From Chloroflexota bacterium (GTDB lineage Bacteria; Chloroflexota; Dehalococcoidia; SM23-28-2; RBG-16-64-32), in contig VBJT01000147.1 in the NCBI GenBank assembly GCA_005880075.1, positions 3,003-29,350 on the forward strand: a stretch of 26,348 nt of DNA, given 5' to 3'. The notes under the pieces are model-generated. The model was not told the DNA's origin, did not search any database, and saw only the letters and a list, made by a program, of their open reading frames with translations. This document shows positions 1 to 6,240 of this stretch, piece by piece (the stretch's first letter is position 1; the number at the start of each line of letters is the position of its first letter). The position numbers and the translations under genes were made by a program.

Positions 1-1
1 T

Positions 2-946
2 CCCACGCTCCTCATCACCGGCCACGGACAGCTAGACCTAGCCGTCGAGGCTCTGCGGGCAGGCGCATTCGACTTGATCCAGAAGCCACTCGATCGAGAC
101 CACGTGACAGCGGCGCTTAATCGCGCGATCGAAACCCGGCGCCTCAGACGGGAAGTCAAGCAAAGCCAGGAAGCGCTGCAGAAATATGCCGACGAACTCG
201 AACAGCGTGTGGAGGAGCGGACGGCTGATTTGAAGCAAGCACTTCGGGCCAAGGATGAGTTCCTGGCACTCGTGTCGCACGAATTACGCACACCGGTGTC
301 GGTCATCTTCGGCAACATTGAGCTACTGAATAAGCTGGGGGGTAGACTCGCGAAAGACGATAAAAAGGCCGCGATGACCGACTTACGGAGGGAAGGCCGA
401 CGGCTGCGGCGGCTGGTGGAGAACATCCTGGCGCTCGCCCGGGTTGAATACGGAGTCGCTAACGAGCCAGTGCCCGTTTCTGTGGGCAACATCATACGGC
501 AGCAGCTTGACTGGCATCATCAAATGTACCCGGAGCGCCCCATAGAGGTGCAGTTTGCTCATGAGATACCGCCGGTAGTTTGCGACGATTTCAGCCTGGA
601 GCTCGTGCTAGGCAACCTGCTCGCTAACGCCGAAAAGTATAGCCCTCCGGGCCAGCCTGTACATGTGTCTGCGGAGGTGAACCGGCGGTCTGTCGTCGTT
701 TCGGTTCGGGACAGAGGCCCAGGGGTGCCTCCGGAGGAGGCGGATCGAATATTCGCTCCTTTCTACCGGTCGGAGAACGCGAGTGGCGTCAAAGGCATGG
801 GCATTGGTCTTGCAGTCTGCAAAAGACTTCTTGAAGCGTACGGCGGAAGCGTCTGGCTCGCGCCCCACGAAGGGGGCGGCAGCGACTTCAGCTTTAGTCT
901 GCCATTGGCTTCCGAGCCGCTAGTCCCCGACCTTGCAATCGACTGA
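2..946 (+). CDS. Receiver-histidine kinase hybrid, 5'-partial
   Basis: The gene runs in from the left edge. Translation from base 2 begins inside a response-regulator receiver domain: a T-G-H stretch, then the GAFDLIQKPLD motif with the conserved Lys-Pro. A charged coiled coil follows (about residues 47-85), then a HisKA domain with VSHELRTP (phospho-acceptor His at visible residue 93). Last comes a HATPase domain with the N box NLLANAEKYSPP, the G1 box RDRGPGV and the G2 box GMGIGLAVCKRLLEAYGG. The stop is TGA at 944-946. No membrane segment is visible, so this is probably a cytosolic sensor that receives phosphate from another kinase and passes it on. An internal TTG at 74 could be mistaken for a start, but the receiver sequence continues upstream of it. 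Its signal is unknown. Confidence 0.92.
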   Translation, partial: PTLLITGHGQLDLAVEALRAGAFDLIQKPLDRDHVTAALNRAIETRRLRREVKQSQEALQKYADELEQRVEERTADLKQALRAKDEFLALVSHELRTPVSVIFGNIELLNKLGGRLAKDDKKAAMTDLRREGRRLRRLVENILALARVEYGVANEPVPVSVGNIIRQQLDWHHQMYPERPIEVQFAHEIPPVVCDDFSLELVLGNLLANAEKYSPPGQPVHVSAEVNRRSVVVSVRDRGPGVPPEEADRIFAPFYRSENASGVKGMGIGLAVCKRLLEAYGGSVWLAPHEGGGSDFSFSLPLASEPLVPDLAID

Positions 947-1035
947 GACCAAACTAGGGTCGCTTTCGCCGCGGTGCTATCTTCCGGTCCAAGAACCAAG
1001 GTCGCCGTTGGGATGTAGAATGACATGGAGTCCAA

Positions 1036-3972
1036 ATGGCGGTCGATGCCTCGCTTGACGCTCGTATCGGGGAGTGGGAGGAAGGGCTCGCCGCCAGCGC
1101 GAACAGCCACCCGCCGCTAACGCTGACGCCCGCCTGGTGGCAGGAACAGCTTCTGCACTGGGCGACCAATGACCCGGATTTTCGCGTCAAGCTGCTACGC
1201 TTCGTAGATGTCCTCCCGACGTTGCGCTCGGCCCGGTCTGTGGCCGATCACGTCCGCCAATATTTCCGCGACTCCGCGCCGGGCATCGTGCACACGGCGT
1301 CCGGGCTGGCGTCGCAGCCGGTCTTTCGCCCGGTTCTTTCGCGGGCTGTCCGTAGCGGCGTCTTCTCGATGGCCCACCGCTTCATCGCGGGAGAGACGCC
1401 GGAGGCAGCCGTGCCTGCGCTGCGCGAGCTGGCCCGCGCCGGTGTTGCCTCGACGGTCGACCTGCTTGGTGAGGAGACACTCTCTGAGGCGGAGGCTGAC
1501 GCTTACCTCGCGCGGTACACGGAACTGCTCCAGACATTGTCAGCCAACGCGGACGCAATTTCACCGGCGGGCGAACAATGGTCGGGTGTTCCAGCGGTAA
1601 ACATCTCGATTAAACTGTCTGCACTATGCGCGCACCTCGAACCCGCGGCACCCAGATACGTAAGCGAATTAGCGCGGGCTCGGATCCGACCGTTGTTGAG
1701 GCTTGCAATGCGGCAGGGCGCGTTCGTCAATTTCGACGTCGAGCAGTATCGGTACAAGGAGCTCGTGCAGCATGCATTTGCGGACGTCATTACGGAGGCG
1801 GAATTCACGGACTTTCCGCACGTCGGTATTGTTGTGCAGGCGTATCTGCGGGACGCCGTGCCAGACCTCCATTCGCTTGCGGACCTTGCGAAGCAGCGCG
1901 GAGCGCCGTTCTCCGTCCGGCTCGTGAAAGGAGCGTACTGGGACGAGGAACGAATCGTAGCCGCTCAAAATTCCTGGCCGGTGCCTGTATTCGAGTGGAA
2001 AGAGGAAACGGATGCCTCTTTCGAGAAATGCACGGATGCTTTGTTCGCCGCCTGGCCACACCTAAGGCCCGCCTTCGGCAGCCATCACCCGCGGTCAGTG
2101 GCGCAGGCCATGGTCAAGGCCCGATTCGCGGGTCGACAGATCCCGGACATAGAGTTCCAGATGCTTTATGGAATGGCCGAAGGACTGCGCAATGCGGTGG
2201 CCGCGGCGGGCTATCGCACGCGCGTTTACGTGCCTGTCGGGCGGGTTATTCCGGGAATGGCCTACCTGGTACGGCGGCTTCTCGAGAATACTTCGAACCA
2301 GGCCTGGTTCAACGCCGGCGTCACTGTCTCCTCGATCGCACAGCCGCCTGCCGAGGAGCGTGCTGAGCGAGCGGAGCCGGAGTTCAGAAACGCGCCGCAG
2401 GCGCAGGTTTTTGAGCCGGACATAAGGGAGAGGATGAGCGCCTCGCTGGCACGCGCTCGTCGAGGGTTCGGAACAAGCTACCCGCTTCTCATCGGCGATC
2501 GGCGCGTCTCAGACCGAGCTTTGAGCGAGGTGCGCTATCCGGCCGAGCCCAGCACAATCGTGGGCCGTGTTTCGCAGGCGGCCCACGAAGACGTGGACGC
2601 GGTCGTGGCCGCCGGGCAGGAAGCCATTCAAGAGTGGCGCGATTTGCCGGCCTACGAGCGCGCGGAGATCCTCAACCGGGCGGCGGATCTCGTCGAGCTT
2701 AGCCGCTTCGACCTCGCCGCGACAATGGTTTTTGAAAGCGCCAAGCCCTGGCACGAGGCCGATGGCGATGTCTGTGAGGCGATCGATTATCTCCGCTACT
2801 ACGCCGCAGAGGGCGAACGGCTATCAGAACCGCGACCGATGGGTGATACACTCGGCGAGCACAACGAATACTTCCACGAAGGCCGAGGTCTCACTGCTGT
2901 TATAGCGCCGTGGAACTTCCCGCTCGCGATTCTCACCGGAATGAGCGTGGGTGCTCTTGCCGGCGGCAACACCGCCATTCTCAAGCCGGCTGCTCAGTCG
3001 CCGATCATCGCCTACCGGCTTGTCGAGATATTGCGTGATGCGGGCGTTCCGAACGGGGCCGTCCAGTATCTCCCCGGCCCCGGCGGTGAGATCGGCCGCG
3101 CGCTGGTAGAGCACCCAGGCGTGGATAACATCGCCTTCACGGGCAGCAGCGCGGTCGGGCTCGGCATCATCGAGGCGGCGGCCAAGACAAGCTCAGGGCA
3201 ACGGAACGTCAAGCGCGTGGTCGCAGAGATGGGCGGCAAGAACGCGATCATCGTCGACGACGACGCAGACCTCGATCAGGCGGTCAGCGGCGCTTTGGTG
3301 TCTGCTTTCGGCTATGCCGGCCAGAAATGCAGCGCTTGTTCTCGTTTGATTATTGTTGGCTCTGCCTACGACGAGGCGTTGGAACGGCTGAAGAATGCGG
3401 TCGCCAGCCTCGTCGTCGGCCGGCCCGACGATCCCGCGACATTCGTTCCGCCTGTGATCAGCGCCGACGCCCGCAAGAAAATCATGGGATATATCGAGTC
3501 GGGCCGCAGCTACGCAAGCGTGCTGGTCGAGACCGAAATTTCGCACCTCAGCTCTTCGGATACCGGGGAAGCGCCACACTACGTTGCCCCAACCGTCTTT
3601 ACGGATGTCCCATTGGATTCGCCGCTCGCCCAGGAAGAGATCTTCGGTCCCGTCCTCTCGGTTTTTCGATCTGTTAACTTCGAGGAAGCGCTCGAGATGG
3701 CACTGGATTCGACTTTCGCGCTGACCGGCGGTGTCTTCTCGCGTAACCCACGGCACATCGAGCTGGCACGCGCCGCGTTTCGCACCGGCGACCTGTATAT
3801 CAACCGGAGGATCACCGGCGCGGTCGTCGCCCGTCAGCCGTTTGGCGGCCTCGCCATGTCCGGCCTTGGCGAGAAGGCGGGCGGGCCTGATTACGTGCGC
3901 CAGTTCATGCAGGCGCGTGTGATCAGCGAGAACACTATGCGGCGCGGGTTCGCGCCTCAAGATGGCGCCTGA
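1036..3972 (+). CDS. putA: Bifunctional proline dehydrogenase / L-glutamate gamma-semialdehyde dehydrogenase
   Basis: This 978-residue enzyme oxidises proline to glutamate in two steps. Residues about 30-440 form the FAD-dependent PRODH barrel, with STVDLLGEE, NISIKLSAL, NFDVEQYRYK, VRLVKGAYWDEE, FGSHHPRS and EFQMLYGM. Residues about 480-965 form the NAD-dependent P5C dehydrogenase. Its marks are IAPWNFPLAI, FTGSSAVG, Glu731 in AEMGGKNA and the nucleophile Cys765 in GYAGQKCSACSR. It has no N-terminal ribbon-helix-helix domain, so it is not an autorepressing PutA. The ATG has a GGAG at 1027-1030, five bases upstream. It lies 89 bases after the kinase and has no obvious operon partner. No frameshift was seen and the length is normal for short PutA proteins. 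Confidence 0.96.
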   Translation: MAVDASLDARIGEWEEGLAASANSHPPLTLTPAWWQEQLLHWATNDPDFRVKLLRFVDVLPTLRSARSVADHVRQYFRDSAPGIVHTASGLASQPVFRPVLSRAVRSGVFSMAHRFIAGETPEAAVPALRELARAGVASTVDLLGEETLSEAEADAYLARYTELLQTLSANADAISPAGEQWSGVPAVNISIKLSALCAHLEPAAPRYVSELARARIRPLLRLAMRQGAFVNFDVEQYRYKELVQHAFADVITEAEFTDFPHVGIVVQAYLRDAVPDLHSLADLAKQRGAPFSVRLVKGAYWDEERIVAAQNSWPVPVFEWKEETDASFEKCTDALFAAWPHLRPAFGSHHPRSVAQAMVKARFAGRQIPDIEFQMLYGMAEGLRNAVAAAGYRTRVYVPVGRVIPGMAYLVRRLLENTSNQAWFNAGVTVSSIAQPPAEERAERAEPEFRNAPQAQVFEPDIRERMSASLARARRGFGTSYPLLIGDRRVSDRALSEVRYPAEPSTIVGRVSQAAHEDVDAVVAAGQEAIQEWRDLPAYERAEILNRAADLVELSRFDLAATMVFESAKPWHEADGDVCEAIDYLRYYAAEGERLSEPRPMGDTLGEHNEYFHEGRGLTAVIAPWNFPLAILTGMSVGALAGGNTAILKPAAQSPIIAYRLVEILRDAGVPNGAVQYLPGPGGEIGRALVEHPGVDNIAFTGSSAVGLGIIEAAAKTSSGQRNVKRVVAEMGGKNAIIVDDDADLDQAVSGALVSAFGYAGQKCSACSRLIIVGSAYDEALERLKNAVASLVVGRPDDPATFVPPVISADARKKIMGYIESGRSYASVLVETEISHLSSSDTGEAPHYVAPTVFTDVPLDSPLAQEEIFGPVLSVFRSVNFEEALEMALDSTFALTGGVFSRNPRHIELARAAFRTGDLYINRRITGAVVARQPFGGLAMSGLGEKAGGPDYVRQFMQARVISENTMRRGFAPQDGA

Positions 3973-4048
3973 CAAGATGCCTCTCGCCTCGTTTTGCCGC
4001 CTCTTTGATTCCTTTTAGATTCTGCACCCCCGACAGTGTTACCAGTCT

Positions 4049-4071
4049 GTAAGCGACTGCTTTCCATAATG
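4049..4071 (+). promoter_or_regulatory. Promoter-like motif, copy 1
   Basis: GTAAG, five bases, then GCTTTCCATAATG. CATAAT at 4065-4070 would serve as a -10 element, placing transcription start near 4077-4080 and giving the chaplin-like gene a leader of about 50 bases. There is no good TTGACA-like -35, so an activator or an alternative sigma factor may be involved. An almost identical motif lies at 4778-4800. Confidence 0.55.
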
Positions 4072-4127
4072 GGCGCGTCAATTACGGCTCGGCGACAGTC
4101 GGGCGGGAAGATAGGAGGGAAGAGCCC

Positions 4128-4571
4128 ATGCACCTACAAATTCGTCTAGCGGCCTTAATGGTCGCTGCCGTTTTGCCGTTTGCTGCCACAGCAGCGTCCG
4201 CGCAGCCGGGTGGGAACCAGGCCGGCGACAGTCTCGTTAATGTACAGATCAGTGACTTGACTGTCCTGATTCCGGTTGGCGTGGCCGCCAACCTCTGTGA
4301 TGTTAACGCGAACGTCCTCGCGCAACAGGCAAATACCGGCGACGCCACCTGCACGGCGACGGCTGAATCAATCGCGACGCCGGGTCAGGGCAACGGCGGC
4401 GGCGGGAACCAGGCAGGTAACAGCCTGATCAACGTTCAGATCAGCAACGTTACGATTCTTGTGCCGATCGCGATCGCGGCGAACATCTGCGAGGTGAATG
4501 TAAATGTCCTCGCGCAACAGTTGAATGCCGGTAATGCAACCTGCCAGGCTGCCGCCACCGCTGGCGGTTAG
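4128..4571 (+). CDS. Secreted protein with two chaplin-like repeats
   Basis: The 147-residue product has a signal peptide (residues 1-25, probable cleavage after ASA). The rest is two 47-residue repeats, at 29-75 and 93-139, exactly 64 residues apart and joined by a Gly/Asn-rich linker. Each repeat carries hydrophobic alternating strands, P-[VI]-x-[VI]-A-A-N-[LI]-C, and a second Cys 17 residues further on (C57/C75 and C121/C139). That pattern and Cys spacing match, from memory, the chaplin domain of Streptomyces, whose members assemble into amyloid films on cell surfaces. No C-terminal anchor is present, as in short chaplins. Start: ATG with AGGAGG at 4113-4118. It has its own promoter-like motif and a terminator. 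The chaplin link is an inference from pattern; a generic Asn/Val-rich surface protein is the alternative. Confidence 0.8.
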   Translation: MHLQIRLAALMVAAVLPFAATAASAQPGGNQAGDSLVNVQISDLTVLIPVGVAANLCDVNANVLAQQANTGDATCTATAESIATPGQGNGGGGNQAGNSLINVQISNVTILVPIAIAANICEVNVNVLAQQLNAGNATCQAAATAGG

Positions 4572-4611
4572 CCGGGCTCCTGATGATTGTTAGGCGGTGT
4601 TGCTAAGGGGT

Positions 4612-4654
4612 GCCGGGCAGATAGTTCCCCGAAACTACCTGCCCGGCTCTTTTT
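4612..4654 (+). terminator. Rho-independent terminator
   Basis: A perfect 9-bp stem (4612-4620 with 4639-4647, GCCGGGCAG/CTGCCCGGC) continues, after one mismatch, by five more pairs to a six-base loop at 4627-4632. A T run follows at 4650-4654. It ends the chaplin-like transcript and separates it from the operon downstream. Confidence 0.88.
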
Positions 4655-4777
4655 CCGCACGCAACACGGCGATCGGATGCCGCTTGGCTCACGCCAGCCG
4701 GAACTAATCTAACATTTCCGGCATTTCAGTTCTGTTAGTAGTTTTAGATACTTCGGGCACCTGCGCTTTATCTCCTC

Positions 4778-4800
4778 GTAAGACCACGCTTTCCATAATG
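4778..4800 (+). promoter_or_regulatory. Promoter-like motif, copy 2
   Basis: Same GTAAG, five bases, GCTTTCCATAATG as at 4049-4071; all 18 defined positions match. CATAAT at 4794-4799 ends nine bases before the ATG at 4809, so transcription probably starts at or within a few bases of the start codon. There is no Shine-Dalgarno sequence, so the first gene of this operon is likely leaderless. Confidence 0.6.
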
Positions 4801-4808
4801 CCCTAGTA

Positions 4809-5054
4809 ATGACAAGCGACCGGGTAGACTTGCACGACTTAAAACGGCGACTTCAGGACGCCATGCGCGACGTTCGAGATCGGACCGAGAAGTCTGGCGT
4901 GAACGTCGGGGTACGGGTGAATAAGGCTGTCGTGATGAACGTAGGCGGGAAGGGGGGGCGGCGTTCGGCCACATCTCGCCAGAGAGTGCGGATCAAACAG
5001 GACTCGGGCGGAACAACAGAAGAAGTCGAAACTCGCGAAACTCGCGAGGGTTGA
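4809..5054 (+). CDS. Small protein of unknown function, first gene of peptide operon
   Basis: 81 residues. Residues 4-28 are a charged, probably helical segment rich in Asp, Arg and Lys. Residues 31-47 alternate Val and Asn (VNVGVRVNKAVVMNVGG), which recalls the Val/Asn-rich strands of the neighbouring chaplin-like protein. A basic and then acidic hydrophilic tail follows. There is no signal peptide, membrane segment or Cys. It begins nine bases after a CATAAT -10 with no ribosome binding site, so it appears to be translated from a leaderless message. The next gene starts 40 bases on. I do not recognise the family. It could be another divergent peptide substrate or a small regulator. Confidence 0.6.
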   Translation: MTSDRVDLHDLKRRLQDAMRDVRDRTEKSGVNVGVRVNKAVVMNVGGKGGRRSATSRQRVRIKQDSGGTTEEVETRETREG

Positions 5055-5094
5055 TAGCGACCTGCCGGCCAGGAGGAAGGGAGGTGATGTGAAG

Positions 5095-5259
5095 ATGGAG
5101 CTCGCGGGCGAACCGTTACCGGAGCGGGCGGCAATGTCGCTGGTGAACGCGAACGTAGCGATCCCGATCAATGCCGCGATCGCAGCGAACGTGCTGTCTG
5201 ACAATGCCATCGCCTACGCGGACGCTGCTCAGACAACCCCGATTGACCAGAGCACGTAG
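5095..5259 (+). CDS. RiPP-like small peptide 1, short leader
   Basis: 54 residues from the ATG. It starts directly in the conserved block as MELAGEPLPERAAMSL and continues with VNANVAIPINAAIAANVLSDN, the Ala-rich segment and the terminal IDQST shared by its three paralogues downstream. It lacks the roughly 35-residue basic leader and the LTREELEK helix found in the others. The start is supported by an unusually perfect ribosome binding site (GGAGGTGAT at 5080-5088). An alternative GTG at 5089 would add two residues. It lies 40 bases after the 81-residue gene and 31 bases before peptide 2. Without the leader it may not be recognised by the PqqD-like domain of the protease, so its role could differ. 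Confidence 0.75.
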   Translation: MELAGEPLPERAAMSLVNANVAIPINAAIAANVLSDNAIAYADAAQTTPIDQST

Positions 5260-5290
5260 GCGATGAACCGCCGAAAGGAGGACCAAGGAT

Positions 5291-5557
5291 ATGGGTAACA
5301 GGACGCAGACGAAGGAAAAAATGCCGCAAACAAGACAAGCGGCGAAGGCCAACCAGCCTGAGGAATTCAAGAAGTTGACGAGGGAAGAACTCGAAAAGCT
5401 GGCTGGCGAACCCCTTCCCGAGCGGGCGGCGATGTCGCTGATTAACGCCAATGTGGCCGCGCCGATCAACGCAGCCATTGCCCTGAACGTGGCCAGCGAC
5501 AACTCCGTTGCCTACGCTGAGGCAACGCAGGCCGCGCAGATCGACCAGAGCACCTAA
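5291..5557 (+). CDS. RiPP-like precursor peptide 2
   Basis: 88 residues. Residues 1-28 are basic and hydrophilic. Residues 29-40 (LTREELEKLAGE) resemble the acidic helix that ends many RiPP leaders and is bound by PqqD-type recognition domains. Residues 41-51 (PLPERAAMSLI) are invariant or nearly so among paralogues. Residues 52-88 are the Ala/Asn-rich tail, with NANVAAPINAAIALN, S-D-N-S at 69-72, YAEATQ and the terminal IDQST. There is no Cys and no signal peptide. Residues 58-80 match residues 119-141 of the secreted CxxC protein at 8105 in 12 of 23 positions. Start: ATG with AAAGGAGG upstream. That it is a processed peptide substrate is inferred from architecture and from the PqqD-M50 gene in the same operon. 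Confidence 0.82.
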   Translation: MGNRTQTKEKMPQTRQAAKANQPEEFKKLTREELEKLAGEPLPERAAMSLINANVAAPINAAIALNVASDNSVAYAEATQAAQIDQST

Positions 5558-5571
5558 TCAGGAGGTAGATG

Positions 5572-5850
5572 ATGGCTGGTAACAAGCAGACCCAGGTCAA
5601 ACCGCGACAGGCGCAATTCAAGGGCAACGGACAGCGGAAAGACCAGCAGCAGCTCGAGTACCGGAAGCTGACGAGGGAAGAGCTCGAAAAGCTGGCCGGC
5701 GAGGCCCTCCCTGAACGTGCCGCCATGTCGCTCATCAACGCGAACGTCGCCGCTCCAGTCAACGCCGCCATCGCTCTAAACGTGTTGAGCGACAACTCGG
5801 TGGCGTACGCAGAGGCGACGCAGGCCGCCCAGATCGACCAGAGCACCTAA
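5572..5850 (+). CDS. RiPP-like precursor peptide 3
   Basis: 92 residues. The ATG at 5572 is preferred over the adjacent ATG at 5569 because paralogue 4 starts MAGNKQ at the same point. The basic leader is MAGNKQTQVKPRQAQ and onward, followed by EYRKLTREELEKLAGE, ALPERAAMSLINANVA, then PVNAAIALNVLSDNSVAYAE and the terminal IDQST. The leader differs from peptide 2 at its N-terminus but the helix and tail are conserved. GGAGG at 5561-5565 is the ribosome binding site. It lies 14 bases from each neighbour, so it is co-transcribed. Inferred to be a substrate of the PqqD-M50 protein encoded downstream. Confidence 0.83.
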   Translation: MAGNKQTQVKPRQAQFKGNGQRKDQQQLEYRKLTREELEKLAGEALPERAAMSLINANVAAPVNAAIALNVLSDNSVAYAEATQAAQIDQST

Positions 5851-5864
5851 GCAGGAGGTAGAAC

Positions 5865-6161
5865 ATGGCTGGCAACAAGCAGACCCAGGTCAAGCCCCGA
5901 CAGGCACAGGTCAAAGGCAACGGACAGCGGAAGGATCAACAACTCGAGTACCGGAAGCTGACGAGGGAGGAGCTCGAAAAGCTGGCCGGCGAAGCCCTGC
6001 CAGAGCGTGCCGCGATGTCGCTTATTAATGCGAACGTCGCTGCTCCCATTAACCTGGCGTTGGCGGCGAATGTCCTTTCGGACAATTCGCAGGCGATCGC
6101 CATCGCTCAGCAGCAGGCTCAGATCGACCAGAGCACGGGCCCCCAAGTCACACCCCCGTAA
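5865..6161 (+). CDS. RiPP-like precursor peptide 4, divergent tail
   Basis: 98 residues. The leader is almost identical to peptide 3 through LTREELEKLAGEALPERAAMSLINANVAAP. The tail then changes: INLALAANVLSDNSQAIAIA with QQQAQIDQST, plus a seven-residue C-terminal extension (GPQVTPP) absent from the others. The YA[ED]A motif becomes IAIA. A constant leader with a variable tail is typical of precursor families that share one processing enzyme. GGAGG precedes the ATG, and a strong hairpin follows before the protease gene. Two reading frames overlap here. This one is supported by homology; the frame opening at 6007 belongs to the downstream gene, whose real start is 6241. Confidence 0.83.
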   Translation: MAGNKQTQVKPRQAQVKGNGQRKDQQLEYRKLTREELEKLAGEALPERAAMSLINANVAAPINLALAANVLSDNSQAIAIAQQQAQIDQSTGPQVTPP

Positions 6162-6186
6162 TTCAGTCGGGGCCATAGTTAACGAG

Positions 6187-6214
6187 CGGCGGGCCGGTAC
6201 GGACCGGCCCGCCG
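6187..6214 (+). promoter_or_regulatory. Strong hairpin between precursor genes and protease gene
   Basis: A 12-bp perfect stem (6187-6198 with 6203-6214, CGGCGGGCCGGT/ACCGGCCCGCCG) with an ACGG loop. It lies in the 79-base gap between peptide 4 and the M50 gene and has no T run, so it is not a canonical terminator. It could lower expression of the downstream enzyme relative to the peptides, by attenuation or by protecting the 3' end of the upstream message. Confidence 0.65.
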
Positions 6215-6240
6215 TTGTCGGAACTGGAACCGGGGAATCG

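Larger units (their letters stand above)
5095..6161 (+). repeat. Tandem array of four paralogous peptide genes
   Basis: Four head-to-tail copies at 5095, 5291, 5572 and 5865. Copies 3 and 4 are close to identical at DNA level over most of their length, including the GGAGGTAGA ribosome binding sites, and lie 293 bases apart. Copies 1 and 2 are more diverged. The pattern points to stepwise tandem duplication followed by change in the tail segment. Confidence 0.85.

Noticed and set aside
1626..2366. A 246-residue + frame in the putA region
   Set aside because: It is out of frame with the proline dehydrogenase and is Arg/Gly/Ala-rich in the way of shadow frames.
3193..3975. A 260-residue frame on the minus strand inside the putA gene
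   Set aside because: It is antisense to the conserved dehydrogenase domain, carries no recognisable motif and is typical of frames that stay open opposite GC-rich genes.
5095..6161. Tandem repeats as a CRISPR array
   Set aside because: The repeats are nearly 300 bases long, contain full coding frames with ribosome binding sites and have no spacer pattern.
6007..6240. Upstream extension of the M50 frame
   Set aside because: It overlaps precursor peptide 4 out of frame and reads as low-complexity Arg/Ser. The PqqD domain begins after 6241, and the hairpin lies in this stretch.
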